Source of the DNA: Xanthobacteraceae bacterium
Lineage (GTDB): Bacteria; Pseudomonadota; Alphaproteobacteria; Rhizobiales; Xanthobacteraceae
NCBI GenBank assembly: GCA_022841625.1
Contig: JALHRD010000007.1
Coordinates: forward strand, 1-64,000
Length of the DNA stretch: 64,000 nucleotides
Direction: 5' to 3'
The notes below the pieces were generated by a model. The model saw only the letters and a list, made by a program, of their open reading frames with translations. It was not told the DNA's origin and ran no database searches. The position numbers and the translations under genes are program-made. Shown piece by piece: positions 52,768 through 61,693 of the stretch. Each line of letters opens with the position of its first letter. The first letter of the stretch is position 1.

Positions 52768-53745
52768 TTATTTGTTTCGCTTGAGCAGTTTGCTCACATT
52801 GCCGGACAGGATCGCTTCGCCGTCCTTGCCGAGGGCGCGGATCTCGCGGACGAAATCACGCACCACGTCGCGGGCGCGAATTTCCTGCGGGTAGTCGGTG
52901 GCAAACACAATGCGGGCCGCCGGGATCTCGACCATCGACGATTTCACCGAGGTTATCGCGCCCGCGAATCCGGCGGTGTCGAACACCAGGTTGTTGTTGA
53001 TGTAGTGATCGAAATCCTTGGCCGCCTTGGCGCCGTGGCGGGGATTGCCCTTGGTGCCCCAGAAATCCTTGTCCTGATAGCTACGAATGCGTCCCAACAC
53101 CGAGGCCACGCCGCCGGACAGATGCGCCATGTGGACCGTGAGATTGGGGTGACGGTCGAACACGCCGGAATTGACCAGGCGAATGGTCGCCATCACCAGC
53201 GAGAATTCGCGACCGACCGAGCGGGCGGTGTCGAAAGCATCGAACTGCTGTGAATAATTGAGCTTCAACGCAGGATGCACGAAGACAAACATGCCGAGCC
53301 GCGCAACTTCGGTCCAGAACGGTTCGTAGGCGGCATTGTCGAGGAACTTGCCGTCATGCTCGGAGGTGATGACGACGCCTTCGCAGCCGAGCTCGTGCCG
53401 GCAGCGATTGAGTTCCTTCAGCGCATCGTGGCCACCCAGCGGATTGGCATGGGCGGCGGCAATGAAGCGGCCGGGATAATCGGTTTCCGCCTTTTTGGCC
53501 TTGTCGTTGACCAGCCGCGAGGTCTCAAGGTCGGCGCACATGCCCTGTGCGCTGGTCAGCCAAGCGGCGTCGATTCCCGAAACGTCCATCATTCGCACAT
53601 GCTCGTCGAGATCGTATAGCAGCGAATGGATGGTGTAGCTTGGCGCGCCTTGGGCATCGTAATGCAGGATCAGCTTGTCGCCGGGGTCCTCTTTGATCAA
53701 TTCGCGCGGCGTGAAGTGGTGCTGGAAGTCGACAATCATTGACAC
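52768..53745 (-). CDS. amidohydrolase family protein (ACMSD-like)
   Basis: A 325-residue TIM-barrel metal enzyme of the amidohydrolase 2 family, which includes 2-amino-3-carboxymuconate-6-semialdehyde decarboxylase (ACMSD). Metal ligands are in the start motif DFQHHFTP, in FVFVHPALKLN, in HMAHLSGGVASV and in FATDYPQEI. Members decarboxylate or hydrolyse aromatic-ring-derived acids. The 3-hydroxyanthranilate dioxygenase at 42.9 kb makes an ACMSD-type substrate, but the two genes are 9 kb apart, so the link is only possible. Confidence 0.88.
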   Translation of the reverse strand: MSMIVDFQHHFTPRELIKEDPGDKLILHYDAQGAPSYTIHSLLYDLDEHVRMMDVSGIDAAWLTSAQGMCADLETSRLVNDKAKKAETDYPGRFIAAAHANPLGGHDALKELNRCRHELGCEGVVITSEHDGKFLDNAAYEPFWTEVARLGMFVFVHPALKLNYSQQFDAFDTARSVGREFSLVMATIRLVNSGVFDRHPNLTVHMAHLSGGVASVLGRIRSYQDKDFWGTKGNPRHGAKAAKDFDHYINNNLVFDTAGFAGAITSVKSSMVEIPAARIVFATDYPQEIRARDVVRDFVREIRALGKDGEAILSGNVSKLLKRNK

Positions 53746-53803
53746 GGTCCTTTACAACAGAACGGGCGGGTAGAGACGGGAGGAAGTGTCACGAAATTCG
53801 GCC

Positions 53804-54733
53804 TTAGGCAATCGCACCGAGTTCGCGCAGCGAACGGGTCACCGCGGTGTCGAGCGGCGTGCGCGGCGCTTGGCCAATCGCCGCGGCAAGCTTGCCGCCA
53901 TCGATGAGGTGCGGCACCTGCCAGAGATAGCCGATGTCGGAGAGTTCACGGCCCATTTTCCAGATACTGCCGACGGTGCGCATCATCCACCAATTGATGT
54001 GACCGACCCGGAGCGGGCGGCCGCTGGCTTTGGCGATGGCCGAAACGAACTCCTGTCCGGTCACGGCATGTCCGGGGAAGCCGAAAGTCTCGAACGGCGT
54101 GAGCGTCGCGCGAATTTCGGCCAGCCGGATCAGCGCCGCGATGTAATCGGGCAGATAGGCCCAGGCGTGCATCACGTCGAGCGGACCCGGATAGGTGACC
54201 TTGTTCTTGGCGAGTTCCTTGATCAGGACGAGATCGAACCACGATCCTCGGCCGCGGCCGAAGAAATCGCCGGCGCGCAGGATAATGGTGCGCATGCCGC
54301 GGTCGGACGCCTCTTGTAGGCGCTGCTCGATCTCGCAGCGTATTTTGCCCTTGCGCGAGGTCGGGTGCATCGGCGTCGCTTCATCGAGCACCGGTGGCAT
54401 GCCGGCGCCGTAATTATAGACATTGCCTGGGAACATCAGGGTTGCGCCGGATTGCTCCGCCGCCTCGATCGCGGAATAGGCCAGCGGTAGCGCATGCCGC
54501 GCCCAGCCGGGATAGGGTGCGTTGAGCGCGTGCAACACGATGTCGGTGCCGCGCGCCTCTTTCACCGCGACGGCGCGGTTATTGGTTTCGATAACCGCGA
54601 TGCCGCGCGGCGCGCGCGGTTCCGCGCCCGGCCGCACCAGGCCTTTGACGCTCCAGCCGGCATCGCGGAACGCCTCCGCGGCTGCGAAGCCGAGCCGTCC
54701 GGCGGCGCCGAGCACCAGGATCTGGCCCTTCAT
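53804..54733 (-). CDS. NAD(P)-dependent epimerase/dehydratase family protein
   Basis: A 309-residue extended short-chain reductase-type protein with a Rossmann start (QILVLGAAGRLGFAAAEAF, NAD loop GAAGRLG). The usual YxxxK catalytic pair is not evident, and a segment FPGNVYNYGAGMPPVLDEA replaces it, so it may act as an isomerase-like or regulatory NAD-binding protein. Substrate unknown. It follows the amidohydrolase on the same strand, 58 bp upstream in transcription, and the two may be co-transcribed. Confidence 0.85.
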   Translation of the reverse strand: MKGQILVLGAAGRLGFAAAEAFRDAGWSVKGLVRPGAEPRAPRGIAVIETNNRAVAVKEARGTDIVLHALNAPYPGWARHALPLAYSAIEAAEQSGATLMFPGNVYNYGAGMPPVLDEATPMHPTSRKGKIRCEIEQRLQEASDRGMRTIILRAGDFFGRGRGSWFDLVLIKELAKNKVTYPGPLDVMHAWAYLPDYIAALIRLAEIRATLTPFETFGFPGHAVTGQEFVSAIAKASGRPLRVGHINWWMMRTVGSIWKMGRELSDIGYLWQVPHLIDGGKLAAAIGQAPRTPLDTAVTRSLRELGAIA

Positions 54734-54922
54734 GCCGGCCTCGTCTGCGTGGGTTCGCGCCCCGCCGGGAGGCGGTTATCGGGCCGGGCGGTTCGATCGA
54801 AAATCATTAATCACCAAGATCCAACATTGCCTTTCAGACGCAACGAAAAAAACGTAGCAGGCGATGCGCCGGCCCGCTAGCGTCCGGTGGTTTCACGGCG
54901 ACGGGGGTGATATTGATAGCAG

Positions 54923-55117
54923 ATGGCCGACGTTCTGATCTATGCTCTGGTGCCGCTGACGCTCGTTGCCGTTGCCGGCGTGCTGCTGTTTGGGCTGCTC
55001 AATTTCGCGCGCGGCGGCTCGCCGCAGACCTCGCAGAAGCTCATGCGCTGGCGGGTTCTCATGCAATTCGTCGCGCTTATTGCGCTCGTCGTGACGATCT
55101 GGATCGTGAAGCGCTGA
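54923..55117 (+). CDS. HIG1-domain twin-transmembrane protein
   Basis: A 64-residue membrane protein with two hydrophobic helices (LIYALVPLTLVAVAGVLLFGL and VLMQFVALIALVVTIWIVK) around a short polar loop RGGSPQTSQKLMRWR, the layout of HIG1-domain proteins in alphaproteobacteria. HIG1 proteins are associated with respiratory complex assembly. It is followed after 9 bp by the adenosyltransferase gene and probably begins that transcript. Confidence 0.88.
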   Translation: MADVLIYALVPLTLVAVAGVLLFGLLNFARGGSPQTSQKLMRWRVLMQFVALIALVVTIWIVKR

Positions 55118-55126
55118 GGGCGGTCG

Positions 55127-55699
55127 ATGGTGGTTCTCAATCGCATTTATACCCGCACCGGCGACGACGGCACCACCGCGCTTGGCTCCGGCGAGCGACG
55201 CAAGAAATACGATTTGCGCGTTGCCGCCTACGGCACGCTGGATGAAGTCAACGCGGCGATCGGAATTGCGCGGCTGCATACGGCGGGCGCTGCGCAAGTC
55301 GATACCGCCTTGGTGCGGATCCAGAACGATCTGTTCGACGTTGAAGCCGAGTTGTGCCTTGCCGCCAAGGGACCCGGCGGCGCGGCTTTGACCGTGACGG
55401 CGGCGCAGGTCGCATGGCTTGAGGCCGAGATCGACGGTCTTAACGCAGCGCTCGCCCCGCTCCGCTCGTTTGTGTTGCCGGGCGGCACCCAGGCCGCGGC
55501 CTATCTGCATCTCGCGCGCACGGTCTGTCGCCGCGCCGAGCGGATCATGGTCGAACTCAAGGATCGGCCGGGCGAGGAGGTCTCGCCGGCGGCGCTGCAA
55601 TACGTCAACCGATTGTCGGATTATCTGTTCGTCGCGAGCCGATTCCTGAACAGCAAGGGTGAAAGCGACGTGCTCTGGGTGCCCGGCCAGAATCGGTGA
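55127..55699 (+). CDS. PduO-type cob(I)alamin adenosyltransferase
   Basis: A 190-residue enzyme that makes adenosylcobalamin from cob(I)alamin and ATP. Family features are the ATP-binding N-terminus YTRTGDDGTTALGSGERRKK, the conserved core YGTLDEVNAAIG and the C-terminal LARTVCRRAERIMVEL and RLSDYLFVASRFLN. It supplies the cofactor of methylmalonyl- and ethylmalonyl-CoA mutases, which suits the nearby Mcd and ETF genes. The rhomboid gene starts immediately after its TGA. Confidence 0.94.
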   Translation: MVVLNRIYTRTGDDGTTALGSGERRKKYDLRVAAYGTLDEVNAAIGIARLHTAGAAQVDTALVRIQNDLFDVEAELCLAAKGPGGAALTVTAAQVAWLEAEIDGLNAALAPLRSFVLPGGTQAAAYLHLARTVCRRAERIMVELKDRPGEEVSPAALQYVNRLSDYLFVASRFLNSKGESDVLWVPGQNR

Positions 55700-55708
55700 G
55701 TGCGCTTC

Positions 55709-56443
55709 ATGGTCATGCCGCTCTATGACGACAATCCATTCAAACTGCCGCGGACTCCGGTGGTGAGCTGGGCCCTGATCGCTGTAACGATTGTCGCATT
55801 CATTCTGGAATTCAGCGTCACCGACAATCCGGCCGTGCTCGCCCATCAGCTTGGCGTAGTCCCGGCCGCGATTTTTGGCGCTTATAGCCATCCCGGCGCC
55901 ATCGGCGCGCTACTGACGCCGTTCACTTATCAATTTCTGCATGCCGATGTCATGCATTTGATTGGCAATCTGATCTTCCTGTGGGTGTTTGCCGACAATG
56001 TCGAGCAGGCGCTCGGCCGCTGGCGATTCCTGATTTTCTATCTGCTGGCCGGCGCGCTGGCGGGGCTTGCCTACGCGGTCAGCGATCCGGGATCGAAAGT
56101 GCCGCTAATCGGCGCTTCGGGTTCCGTCTCGGGGGTGGTGATCGCCTATTTGATGCTGCGGCCATGCGCCAAGCTGACCGCGCTGGTCATGGGCATTCCT
56201 TTGCGGATCAGCGCCTACTGGATCATTGGTGTTTTCATCGCCATCCAGTTCGTCAATCTGGGGGCGGCGGCAAGGAGCGACGTCGCTTGGTGGTGCCATA
56301 TCGGCGGCATGGCGGCCGGCGGATTGCTGCTGCTGTTGCTGAAACGCTCCGGCGTGAAGCTGTTCGAATGCATCCGCCCGGGCGATATCCCGCTGGAACC
56401 GGCCATGCCCCAGACCGCGCGCCTGCCGGGCGCGCCACGTTGA
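55709..56443 (+). CDS. rhomboid family intramembrane serine protease
   Basis: A 244-residue membrane protease with six or so helices. The catalytic serine lies in GASGSVSGVVIAY and the partner His in CHIGGMAAGGLLLLL. The conserved HADVMHLIGNLIFLWVFADNVE precedes them. It cleaves unknown membrane substrates. ATG at 55709 has GGTGAG 8 nt upstream, bases that overlap the stop of the preceding gene; a GTG at 55700 is the alternative. Confidence 0.92.
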   Translation: MVMPLYDDNPFKLPRTPVVSWALIAVTIVAFILEFSVTDNPAVLAHQLGVVPAAIFGAYSHPGAIGALLTPFTYQFLHADVMHLIGNLIFLWVFADNVEQALGRWRFLIFYLLAGALAGLAYAVSDPGSKVPLIGASGSVSGVVIAYLMLRPCAKLTALVMGIPLRISAYWIIGVFIAIQFVNLGAAARSDVAWWCHIGGMAAGGLLLLLLKRSGVKLFECIRPGDIPLEPAMPQTARLPGAPR

Positions 56444-56533
56444 CCGCGGGTCGGTGCGCGATTAGCTTGCGCGGTCATTCGCCCTGCCATCGCGCGGGCA
56501 ACGAACCGTCGCGCTTCGAACGAGAACCTCCGC

Positions 56534-57283
56534 ATGAAGATCCTGGTGCCCGTCAAACGGGTGGTCGACTACAACGTCAAGATCCGCGTCAAGAGCGACG
56601 GTTCCGGCGTCGAACTCGCGAATGTCAAAATGTCGATGAATCCGTTTGACGAGATCGCGGTCGAGGAGGCGATCCGGCTGAAGGAAAAAGGCCAGGCGAC
56701 CGAGATCGTGGTCGTATCGATCGGGCCGGCGCAAGCGGCGGAAACTATCCGCACGGCGCTGGCGATGGGCGCCGATCGCGGCATCCTGGTGAAGGTGGAC
56801 TCGATCGTCGAGCCGCTTGCGGTCGCAAAAATCCTCAAGGCCATTGTCGAGCAGGAGAAGCCCGGCCTGGTGATCTTGGGCAAACAAGCCATCGATGACG
56901 ACTGTAACCAGACCGGCCAGATGCTGGCCGCGCTCACCGGCTGGCCGCAGGGAACCTTCGCGTCCAAGATCGCGATCGAGGGCGACAGTCTGTCGGTGAC
57001 CCGCGAGGTCGACGGCGGACTACAGACCGTCAAGCTTAAGACACCTGCGATCGTCACCACCGACCTGCGACTCAACGAGCCGCGTTATGCCAGCTTGCCA
57101 AACATCATGAAGGCGAAGAAGAAACCGATCGAAGATAAGACGCCGGACGCCTACGGCGTCAACGTGTCGCCGCGCATCGAGGTGATGAAGACGACCGAGC
57201 CGCCGGGCCGCAAGTCCGGCGCCAAGGTGAAGAGCGTCGCCGAATTGGTCGACAAGCTGAGGAACGAGGCGGGGATTATTTGA
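56534..57283 (+). CDS. etfB: electron transfer flavoprotein subunit beta
   Basis: The 249-residue beta subunit of ETF, which carries electrons from acyl-CoA dehydrogenases to the quinone pool. Family segments are [55 protein letters not shown] and [18 protein letters not shown] (the signature). The stop codon overlaps the etfA start by one base (TGATG). Confidence 0.96.
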   Translation: MKILVPVKRVVDYNVKIRVKSDGSGVELANVKMSMNPFDEIAVEEAIRLKEKGQATEIVVVSIGPAQAAETIRTALAMGADRGILVKVDSIVEPLAVAKILKAIVEQEKPGLVILGKQAIDDDCNQTGQMLAALTGWPQGTFASKIAIEGDSLSVTREVDGGLQTVKLKTPAIVTTDLRLNEPRYASLPNIMKAKKKPIEDKTPDAYGVNVSPRIEVMKTTEPPGRKSGAKVKSVAELVDKLRNEAGII

Positions 57284-58227
57284 TGACAACGCTGCTGATT
57301 GCCGAGCACGATAATAAATCGCTCAAGGACGCAACCAACAAGGCGCTCACCGCCGCTACGGCAATCGGCCAGCCGGTGCATGTCCTGGTCGCGGGCAAGG
57401 GGGCCCGCGCGGTTGCGGAGGCCGCCGCCAAACTCGATGGCGTCGCGAAAGTGCTGCATGCCGACCATGCCTGTTACGAACACATGCTAGCGGAGCCGGT
57501 CGCGGCGCTGGTTGTCGCGCTGGCGCCGGCCTATGGCGCGATTGTCGCGGCGGCGACCACCACCGGCAAGAACTTCATGCCGCGGGCAGCGGCGCTGCTC
57601 GATGTAATGCAGATGTCTGACATCACCAAGGTGGTTGCGCCCGATACGTTCGAACGTCTGATCTACGCCGGCAATGCGGTGCAGACCGTGCGTTCGAAGG
57701 ACAAGATCAAAGTCATCACCGTGCGGACTTCGACCTTCCAGGCGACCGGCGCGACCGGTTCGGCGCCGATCGAGGATGTGGCGGCCGCGCCCGATCCGGC
57801 GATTTCGTCGTTTGCCGGGGAGGAACTGTCCAAGTCGGATCGGCCGGAACTGACCTCGGCCAAGATCATCATCTCCGGCGGTCGCGCGATGCAAAGCCGT
57901 GAGAACTTCACCAAGTATATCGAGCCGGTGGCCGATCAGTTGGGCGCGGCGGTTGGTGCCTCGCGCGCCGCGGTCGACGCCGGCTATGCGCCCAATGACT
58001 GGCAGGTCGGCCAGACCGGCAAAGTGGTCGCGCCGGATCTCTATATTGCGGTCGGGATTTCGGGGGCGATCCAGCACCTCGCCGGCATGAAGGATTCCAA
58101 GGTGATCGTGGCGATCAACAAGGACGAGGAGGCCCCGATCTTCCAGGTGGCCGACTACGGCCTGGTGGCCGATCTTTACCAAGCTTTGCCGGAATTGGCC
58201 CAGGAACTCGGCAAGATTCGCCGTTGA
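57283..58227 (+). CDS. etfA: electron transfer flavoprotein subunit alpha
   Basis: The 314-residue alpha subunit. The C-terminal FAD-binding domain is clear: [20 protein letters not shown], then [41 protein letters not shown] and [23 protein letters not shown] at 57283 shares its A with the etfB stop, giving translational coupling. It forms a heterodimer with EtfB. Confidence 0.96.
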   Translation: MTTLLIAEHDNKSLKDATNKALTAATAIGQPVHVLVAGKGARAVAEAAAKLDGVAKVLHADHACYEHMLAEPVAALVVALAPAYGAIVAAATTTGKNFMPRAAALLDVMQMSDITKVVAPDTFERLIYAGNAVQTVRSKDKIKVITVRTSTFQATGATGSAPIEDVAAAPDPAISSFAGEELSKSDRPELTSAKIIISGGRAMQSRENFTKYIEPVADQLGAAVGASRAAVDAGYAPNDWQVGQTGKVVAPDLYIAVGISGAIQHLAGMKDSKVIVAINKDEEAPIFQVADYGLVADLYQALPELAQELGKIRR

Positions 58228-58296
58228 CCTTACCGATGGATAAGGTTCGCGGCGGTGGCGCCGGGCAGGGGATCGTCATAGATTAAGGTAGCTTTA

Positions 58297-59232
58297 ATGA
58301 ACGATGTAAAGGATCGCGCGACGGCGCTTGCCGGCGAGCGGGCACAAACCATGGCAAGCAACATTCGGAAGGTCGGTGTCGTTGGCGCCGGTCAAATGGG
58401 CAGCGGCATCGCCCATGTCTGCGCACTGGCCGGCCTCAATGTCGCGATCAACGACCTGTCGGGTGACCGCATCAAGGCCGGGATCGCCACCATCAATGGC
58501 AATATGGCGCGGCAGGTCAGCCGCAAGCGCATCACCGAGGACGAGCGCCAGGCCGCGCTCAAGCGCATCGCCGCGGCGGAAAGTTTTGATGCACTCGGCG
58601 ACTGCGACCTCGTTATCGAGGCCGCCACCGAGAAGGAAGACGTCAAGCGCGGCATCTTCACCAATCTGTGTCCGTCGCTAAAGCCCGATGCCATTGTCGC
58701 GAGCAACACCTCGTCGATCTCGATCACACGGCTGGCGTCCTCGACCGACCGGCCGGAGCGCTTCATTGGCATTCACTTCATGAATCCGGTGCCGCTGATG
58801 GAGCTGGTCGAGGTGATCCGCGGGATCGCCACCGACGACAGGACCTTCGAAACGACCAAGCAGTTCATCAGCAAGCTCGGCAAGACCATCGCGGTGGCGG
58901 AGGATTTTCCGGCCTTTATCGTCAATCGCGTGCTGATGCCGATGATCAACGAGGCGATCTACACGCTTTATGAGGGCGTCGGCAATGTCGAGGCGATCGA
59001 CACCGCCATGCGGCTTGGCGCGCACCATCCGATGGGGCCCTTGGAGCTCGCCGATTTCATTGGGCTCGATACTTGTCTCTCGGTCATGCAGGTATTGCAC
59101 GACGGGCTGGCGGATTCGAAATACCGTCCGTGCCCGCTGCTGGTGAAATATGTCGAGGCCGGCTGGCTCGGCCGCAAGACCCAGCGCGGGTTTTACGACT
59201 ACCGCGGCGAAAAGCCGGTGCCGACCCGCTGA
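58297..59232 (+). CDS. 3-hydroxybutyryl-CoA dehydrogenase
   Basis: A 311-residue NAD(P)-dependent enzyme that interconverts 3-hydroxybutyryl-CoA and acetoacetyl-CoA. The dinucleotide loop is GVVGAGQMGSGIAHV, the catalytic His-containing block is FIGIHFMNPVPLMELVEVIRG, and the C-terminal domain reads RLGAHHPMGPLELADFIGLD. AAGGTAG precedes the ATG at 58297. An internal ATG at 58351 fits the usual family start better, so the first 18 residues are uncertain. It follows etfBA by 69 bp. Confidence 0.94.
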   Translation: MNDVKDRATALAGERAQTMASNIRKVGVVGAGQMGSGIAHVCALAGLNVAINDLSGDRIKAGIATINGNMARQVSRKRITEDERQAALKRIAAAESFDALGDCDLVIEAATEKEDVKRGIFTNLCPSLKPDAIVASNTSSISITRLASSTDRPERFIGIHFMNPVPLMELVEVIRGIATDDRTFETTKQFISKLGKTIAVAEDFPAFIVNRVLMPMINEAIYTLYEGVGNVEAIDTAMRLGAHHPMGPLELADFIGLDTCLSVMQVLHDGLADSKYRPCPLLVKYVEAGWLGRKTQRGFYDYRGEKPVPTR

Positions 59233-59258
59233 ACGCGGCGATCGTCAGAGCGAAACGA

Positions 59259-59990
59259 TCACGTCGCGGCCGGGCAGCCGGCAATGTCAGTGTAATCGCT
59301 ATAGTAGCGCGCGGTCATCCGTCCGACATAGCGGCGCAGATTGGCGTGGCGCTCGGCGTGGTCGCGGACCGGCGTGGTAAACACCGGACAGAGCGTGGCA
59401 GCGACAAACGCGAATAGGGTGGCGTCGACGCCTTTGGGCTCGGCGCCCATGAAAAACGGCTTGTCGCCGAGATAAGTGGCGATGGCGTCGATCGAGTGGC
59501 AGCCCAGCGCGGCGATTTCGTCGGCGGTGTGCCGGCCGATGCCATGGGCGTGCAGCGATTTGCGGACCTGGCGCCGCACCATCGCGACGATCAACGGGCG
59601 GATCGGCGCCGGCGCCGACTTGAAGAATGCGCGCGGCCCATTGTTGAAATTGTCGTCGCGGTTCCAGCGCGCGTCGACGGTGACCCAGTAGAGGTTGTCC
59701 TCGGCCATTTTCTCGAACGCCCAGGCGATAGCCTTCTGTTCGGCGCTCAAGCCTCGATCGAAATCGAAGCCGTATTTGGTTTCAAGATGTCGCCGGATGA
59801 AGGTCGAATCGGCGACCTTGCCGCCATCGTCGTCGATGTAGGGCAGCTTGCCTTTCGGCGCTTTTGAGAAGCCGGTGGTATCGGTGCGATAGGCGAGCCC
59901 GCTCATCTTCAAGAGAACTTCCGCCTTGGTGACGAACGGACTGGGATCGGGCAGGCCGAAATGCGGCCCGAAACTGTAGAGCGTAATCAT
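59259..59990 (-). CDS. glutathione S-transferase family protein
   Basis: A 243-residue GST-fold protein. The thioredoxin-like N-terminus begins MITLYSFGPHFGLPDPSPFV and a glutathione-site-like segment KGKLPYIDDDGGKVADSTFI is present. The C-terminal helical domain is longer than usual (WVTVDARWNRDDNF, GVDATLFAFVAATL). This form is seen in metaxin-like/GST proteins of unknown substrate. GAGGTG precedes the ATG at 59990. Confidence 0.9.
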   Translation of the reverse strand: MITLYSFGPHFGLPDPSPFVTKAEVLLKMSGLAYRTDTTGFSKAPKGKLPYIDDDGGKVADSTFIRRHLETKYGFDFDRGLSAEQKAIAWAFEKMAEDNLYWVTVDARWNRDDNFNNGPRAFFKSAPAPIRPLIVAMVRRQVRKSLHAHGIGRHTADEIAALGCHSIDAIATYLGDKPFFMGAEPKGVDATLFAFVAATLCPVFTTPVRDHAERHANLRRYVGRMTARYYSDYTDIAGCPAAT

Positions 59991-60048
59991 GCAACACCTC
60001 ATCAAGCGCTGCGACGCCTGCCTTTTGGCCCAGGTTCGAACGAAAGCT

Positions 60049-60684
60049 TTACGCCGCAGCGGCAGCCGGTTGCGGCGCGGCGTCGCGCCAGGCGGGCAGC
60101 GCCGAGACGCGGCCGAACCATTCCGTCACCCGCGGGTAAGCCCCGACCGGCAGATCGGCCTGCTGGCTGTAGAACAGCGGGGATGCGACGGAGAAGTCCG
60201 CCAGCGTCAGGTTCTGGCCGGCCAGGTATGGCTGCTTGGCAAGGTGAGCGTCGAGCACCTTGGCCTCCTTGTTGAACGCCGCGACGCCCCTGGTCACGGC
60301 GACCTCGTCCGGTGCGCCGAGGTTGAGAAATTGCTTGACCAGCCGGTTGAACAGCAGCGGCTCGCAGGCCTCCTTGCTCCAATGCGCGAGGTGCCAGCTT
60401 TGCCAACGCATGATATCGGCGCGGGCGCGCGCATCGTCAGGCCAGAGTGCATTGGGCTTGCAACTGGCGATGTGTTGTACGATCGCCGTGGTCTCCCAGA
60501 GTTTGAAATCGCCGTCGATCAGTGCCGGTGTGCGGCCGGTCGGATTGATCTTGAGGAATTCGGGTGTGTGCGAGCCGCCCTTGCTCAGGTCGACGAATTC
60601 GAATTCGAGCGGAATACCTAGATGGGCCGCGACGGCGCGAACCATCCAGGTGTTGGTCGATGGCGGAAATCCGTAAAGCTTCAT
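60049..60684 (-). CDS. glutathione S-transferase
   Basis: A 211-residue GST. The N-terminal glutathione-binding domain reads MKLYGFPPSTNTWMVRAVA, with NPTGRTPALIDGDFKLWETTAI carrying the cis-Pro and E-T (SNAIL-type) site. The C-terminal domain includes YLAGQNLTLADFSVASPLFY. It probably conjugates electrophiles. Both GST genes read in the same direction, 58 bp apart, but belong to different subgroups. Confidence 0.93.
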   Translation of the reverse strand: MKLYGFPPSTNTWMVRAVAAHLGIPLEFEFVDLSKGGSHTPEFLKINPTGRTPALIDGDFKLWETTAIVQHIASCKPNALWPDDARARADIMRWQSWHLAHWSKEACEPLLFNRLVKQFLNLGAPDEVAVTRGVAAFNKEAKVLDAHLAKQPYLAGQNLTLADFSVASPLFYSQQADLPVGAYPRVTEWFGRVSALPAWRDAAPQPAAAAA

Positions 60685-60762
60685 GGTCTTACTCCTCCGG
60701 TTGGTGGGAACAATTCATCGTTGACTACATCCAATTCGGACGAAGCGCGTCTCCGCCGGAAC

Positions 60763-61203
60763 TCACGCGACGAATCTTTCGAGCTTGTCGAGCGATTCCG
60801 TCCAGCCCTGATGGTGGCGGTCGCGCGCCGCCTCGTCGAAGAACTGCTCGTGCGTGAGGGTGAGCAAGGTGCCGTCGCCGTCGGGCTTAAATTCCACCGT
60901 CACCAGCGACTGACGATCTGGCGTGGTCTTCCAGGCCCAGGTGAACACCAGCTTTTCGTTTGGCACTACTTCCCGATAGACGCCGCTGACATCGTGCTCG
61001 TCGCCATTGGGCGCGCGCATCACCAGGCGATAACGGCCGCCGGTGCGGGCATCGATCTCGCAGCTGATTCCCTGCACTCCTTCGGGACCCATCCATTGCT
61101 TCATTTTTTCCGGGTCGATCCAGGCGGCGAAGACCTTGGCGCGGGTCGCTTTGAAGCGGCGCTTGAGGGTGAGGCTAGGTTTGGTGGCTGTTTGGGTAGA
61201 CAT
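60763..61203 (-). CDS. AHSA1/SRPBCC domain protein
   Basis: A 146-residue SRPBCC-fold protein of the AHSA1 family: LKRRFKATRAKVFAAWIDPEKMKQWMGPEG, then RLVMRAPNGDEHDVSGVYREVV and the closing HHQGWTESLDKLERFV. Such proteins bind hydrophobic ligands and are commonly controlled by a paired ArsR regulator. The ATG at 61203 has GGAGGAAG upstream and lies within the 3' end of the ArsR reading frame, so the two genes overlap by 103 bp. Confidence 0.9.
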   Translation of the reverse strand: MSTQTATKPSLTLKRRFKATRAKVFAAWIDPEKMKQWMGPEGVQGISCEIDARTGGRYRLVMRAPNGDEHDVSGVYREVVPNEKLVFTWAWKTTPDRQSLVTVEFKPDGDGTLLTLTHEQFFDEAARDRHHQGWTESLDKLERFVA

Positions 61204-61535
61204 GACTCGTCTTCCTCCAGGAATGCGCCGAGCCGGTCGAGCCGGTCGGACCAGAAGCGTTCGTATTGGTGCAGCCAATCCATCGCTGACTTCATGGTGG
61301 CCGCGGTGAGGCGACAGGCGACGGTGCGGCCGTTCTTGTCGCGCGTGATCAGTCCCGCGCCCGACAGCACGTTGAGATGCTTCATTACCGCCGGCAGCGA
61401 CATCGGCAATGGCGCCGCCAGTTCGCTGATCGACAGGCTTTCCGCCTCTCCCAGGCGGGCCAGCAGCGCCCGCCGGGTGGGGTCGGAAAGCGCCGCAAAC
61501 GTACGGTCGAGCGCGGCATCTTGATACTTAACCAT
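61101..61535 (-). CDS. ArsR family transcriptional regulator
   Basis: A 144-residue winged-helix repressor: FAALSDPTRRALLARLGEAE, ISELAAPLPMSLPAVMKHLNVL and GLITRDKNGRTVACRL. It lacks the Cys pair of metal-sensing ArsR, as in most regulators of AHSA1 genes. The C-terminal ~34 residues (from about FLEEDESCLPKQ) run out of frame through the SRPBCC gene and look like chance sequence, so the functional protein is about 110 residues. A perfect inverted repeat over its start codon is a likely operator. Confidence 0.9.
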   Translation of the reverse strand: MVKYQDAALDRTFAALSDPTRRALLARLGEAESLSISELAAPLPMSLPAVMKHLNVLSGAGLITRDKNGRTVACRLTAATMKSAMDWLHQYERFWSDRLDRLGAFLEEDESCLPKQPPNLASPSSAASKRPAPRSSPPGSTRKK

Positions 61536-61547
61536 AAAGTTAAGTAT
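61524..61547. promoter_or_regulatory. probable ArsR operator overlapping the start codon
   Basis: ATACTTAAC (61524-61532) and GTTAAGTAT (61539-61547) are perfect inverted repeats with a 6-bp spacer (CATAAA). The ATG of the ArsR gene lies at 61535-61533, in the spacer and left arm. A dimeric winged-helix repressor would fit this 24-bp site and block its own expression and that of the overlapping SRPBCC gene. Confidence 0.75.
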
Positions 61548-61693
61548 AGGGCGGCCGGGCGCCCGTCGTCAAGGCCGGTTTAGAATTGCGCCGGTACGTC
61601 GCGACCGTCGTAAACCGCGCGCTTCACCACTCGTTAGCTTTTAAAGTCTGTTAATCCGCGTTGTTTATGGTCGCTGCCAGCGGGTAGGGGATC

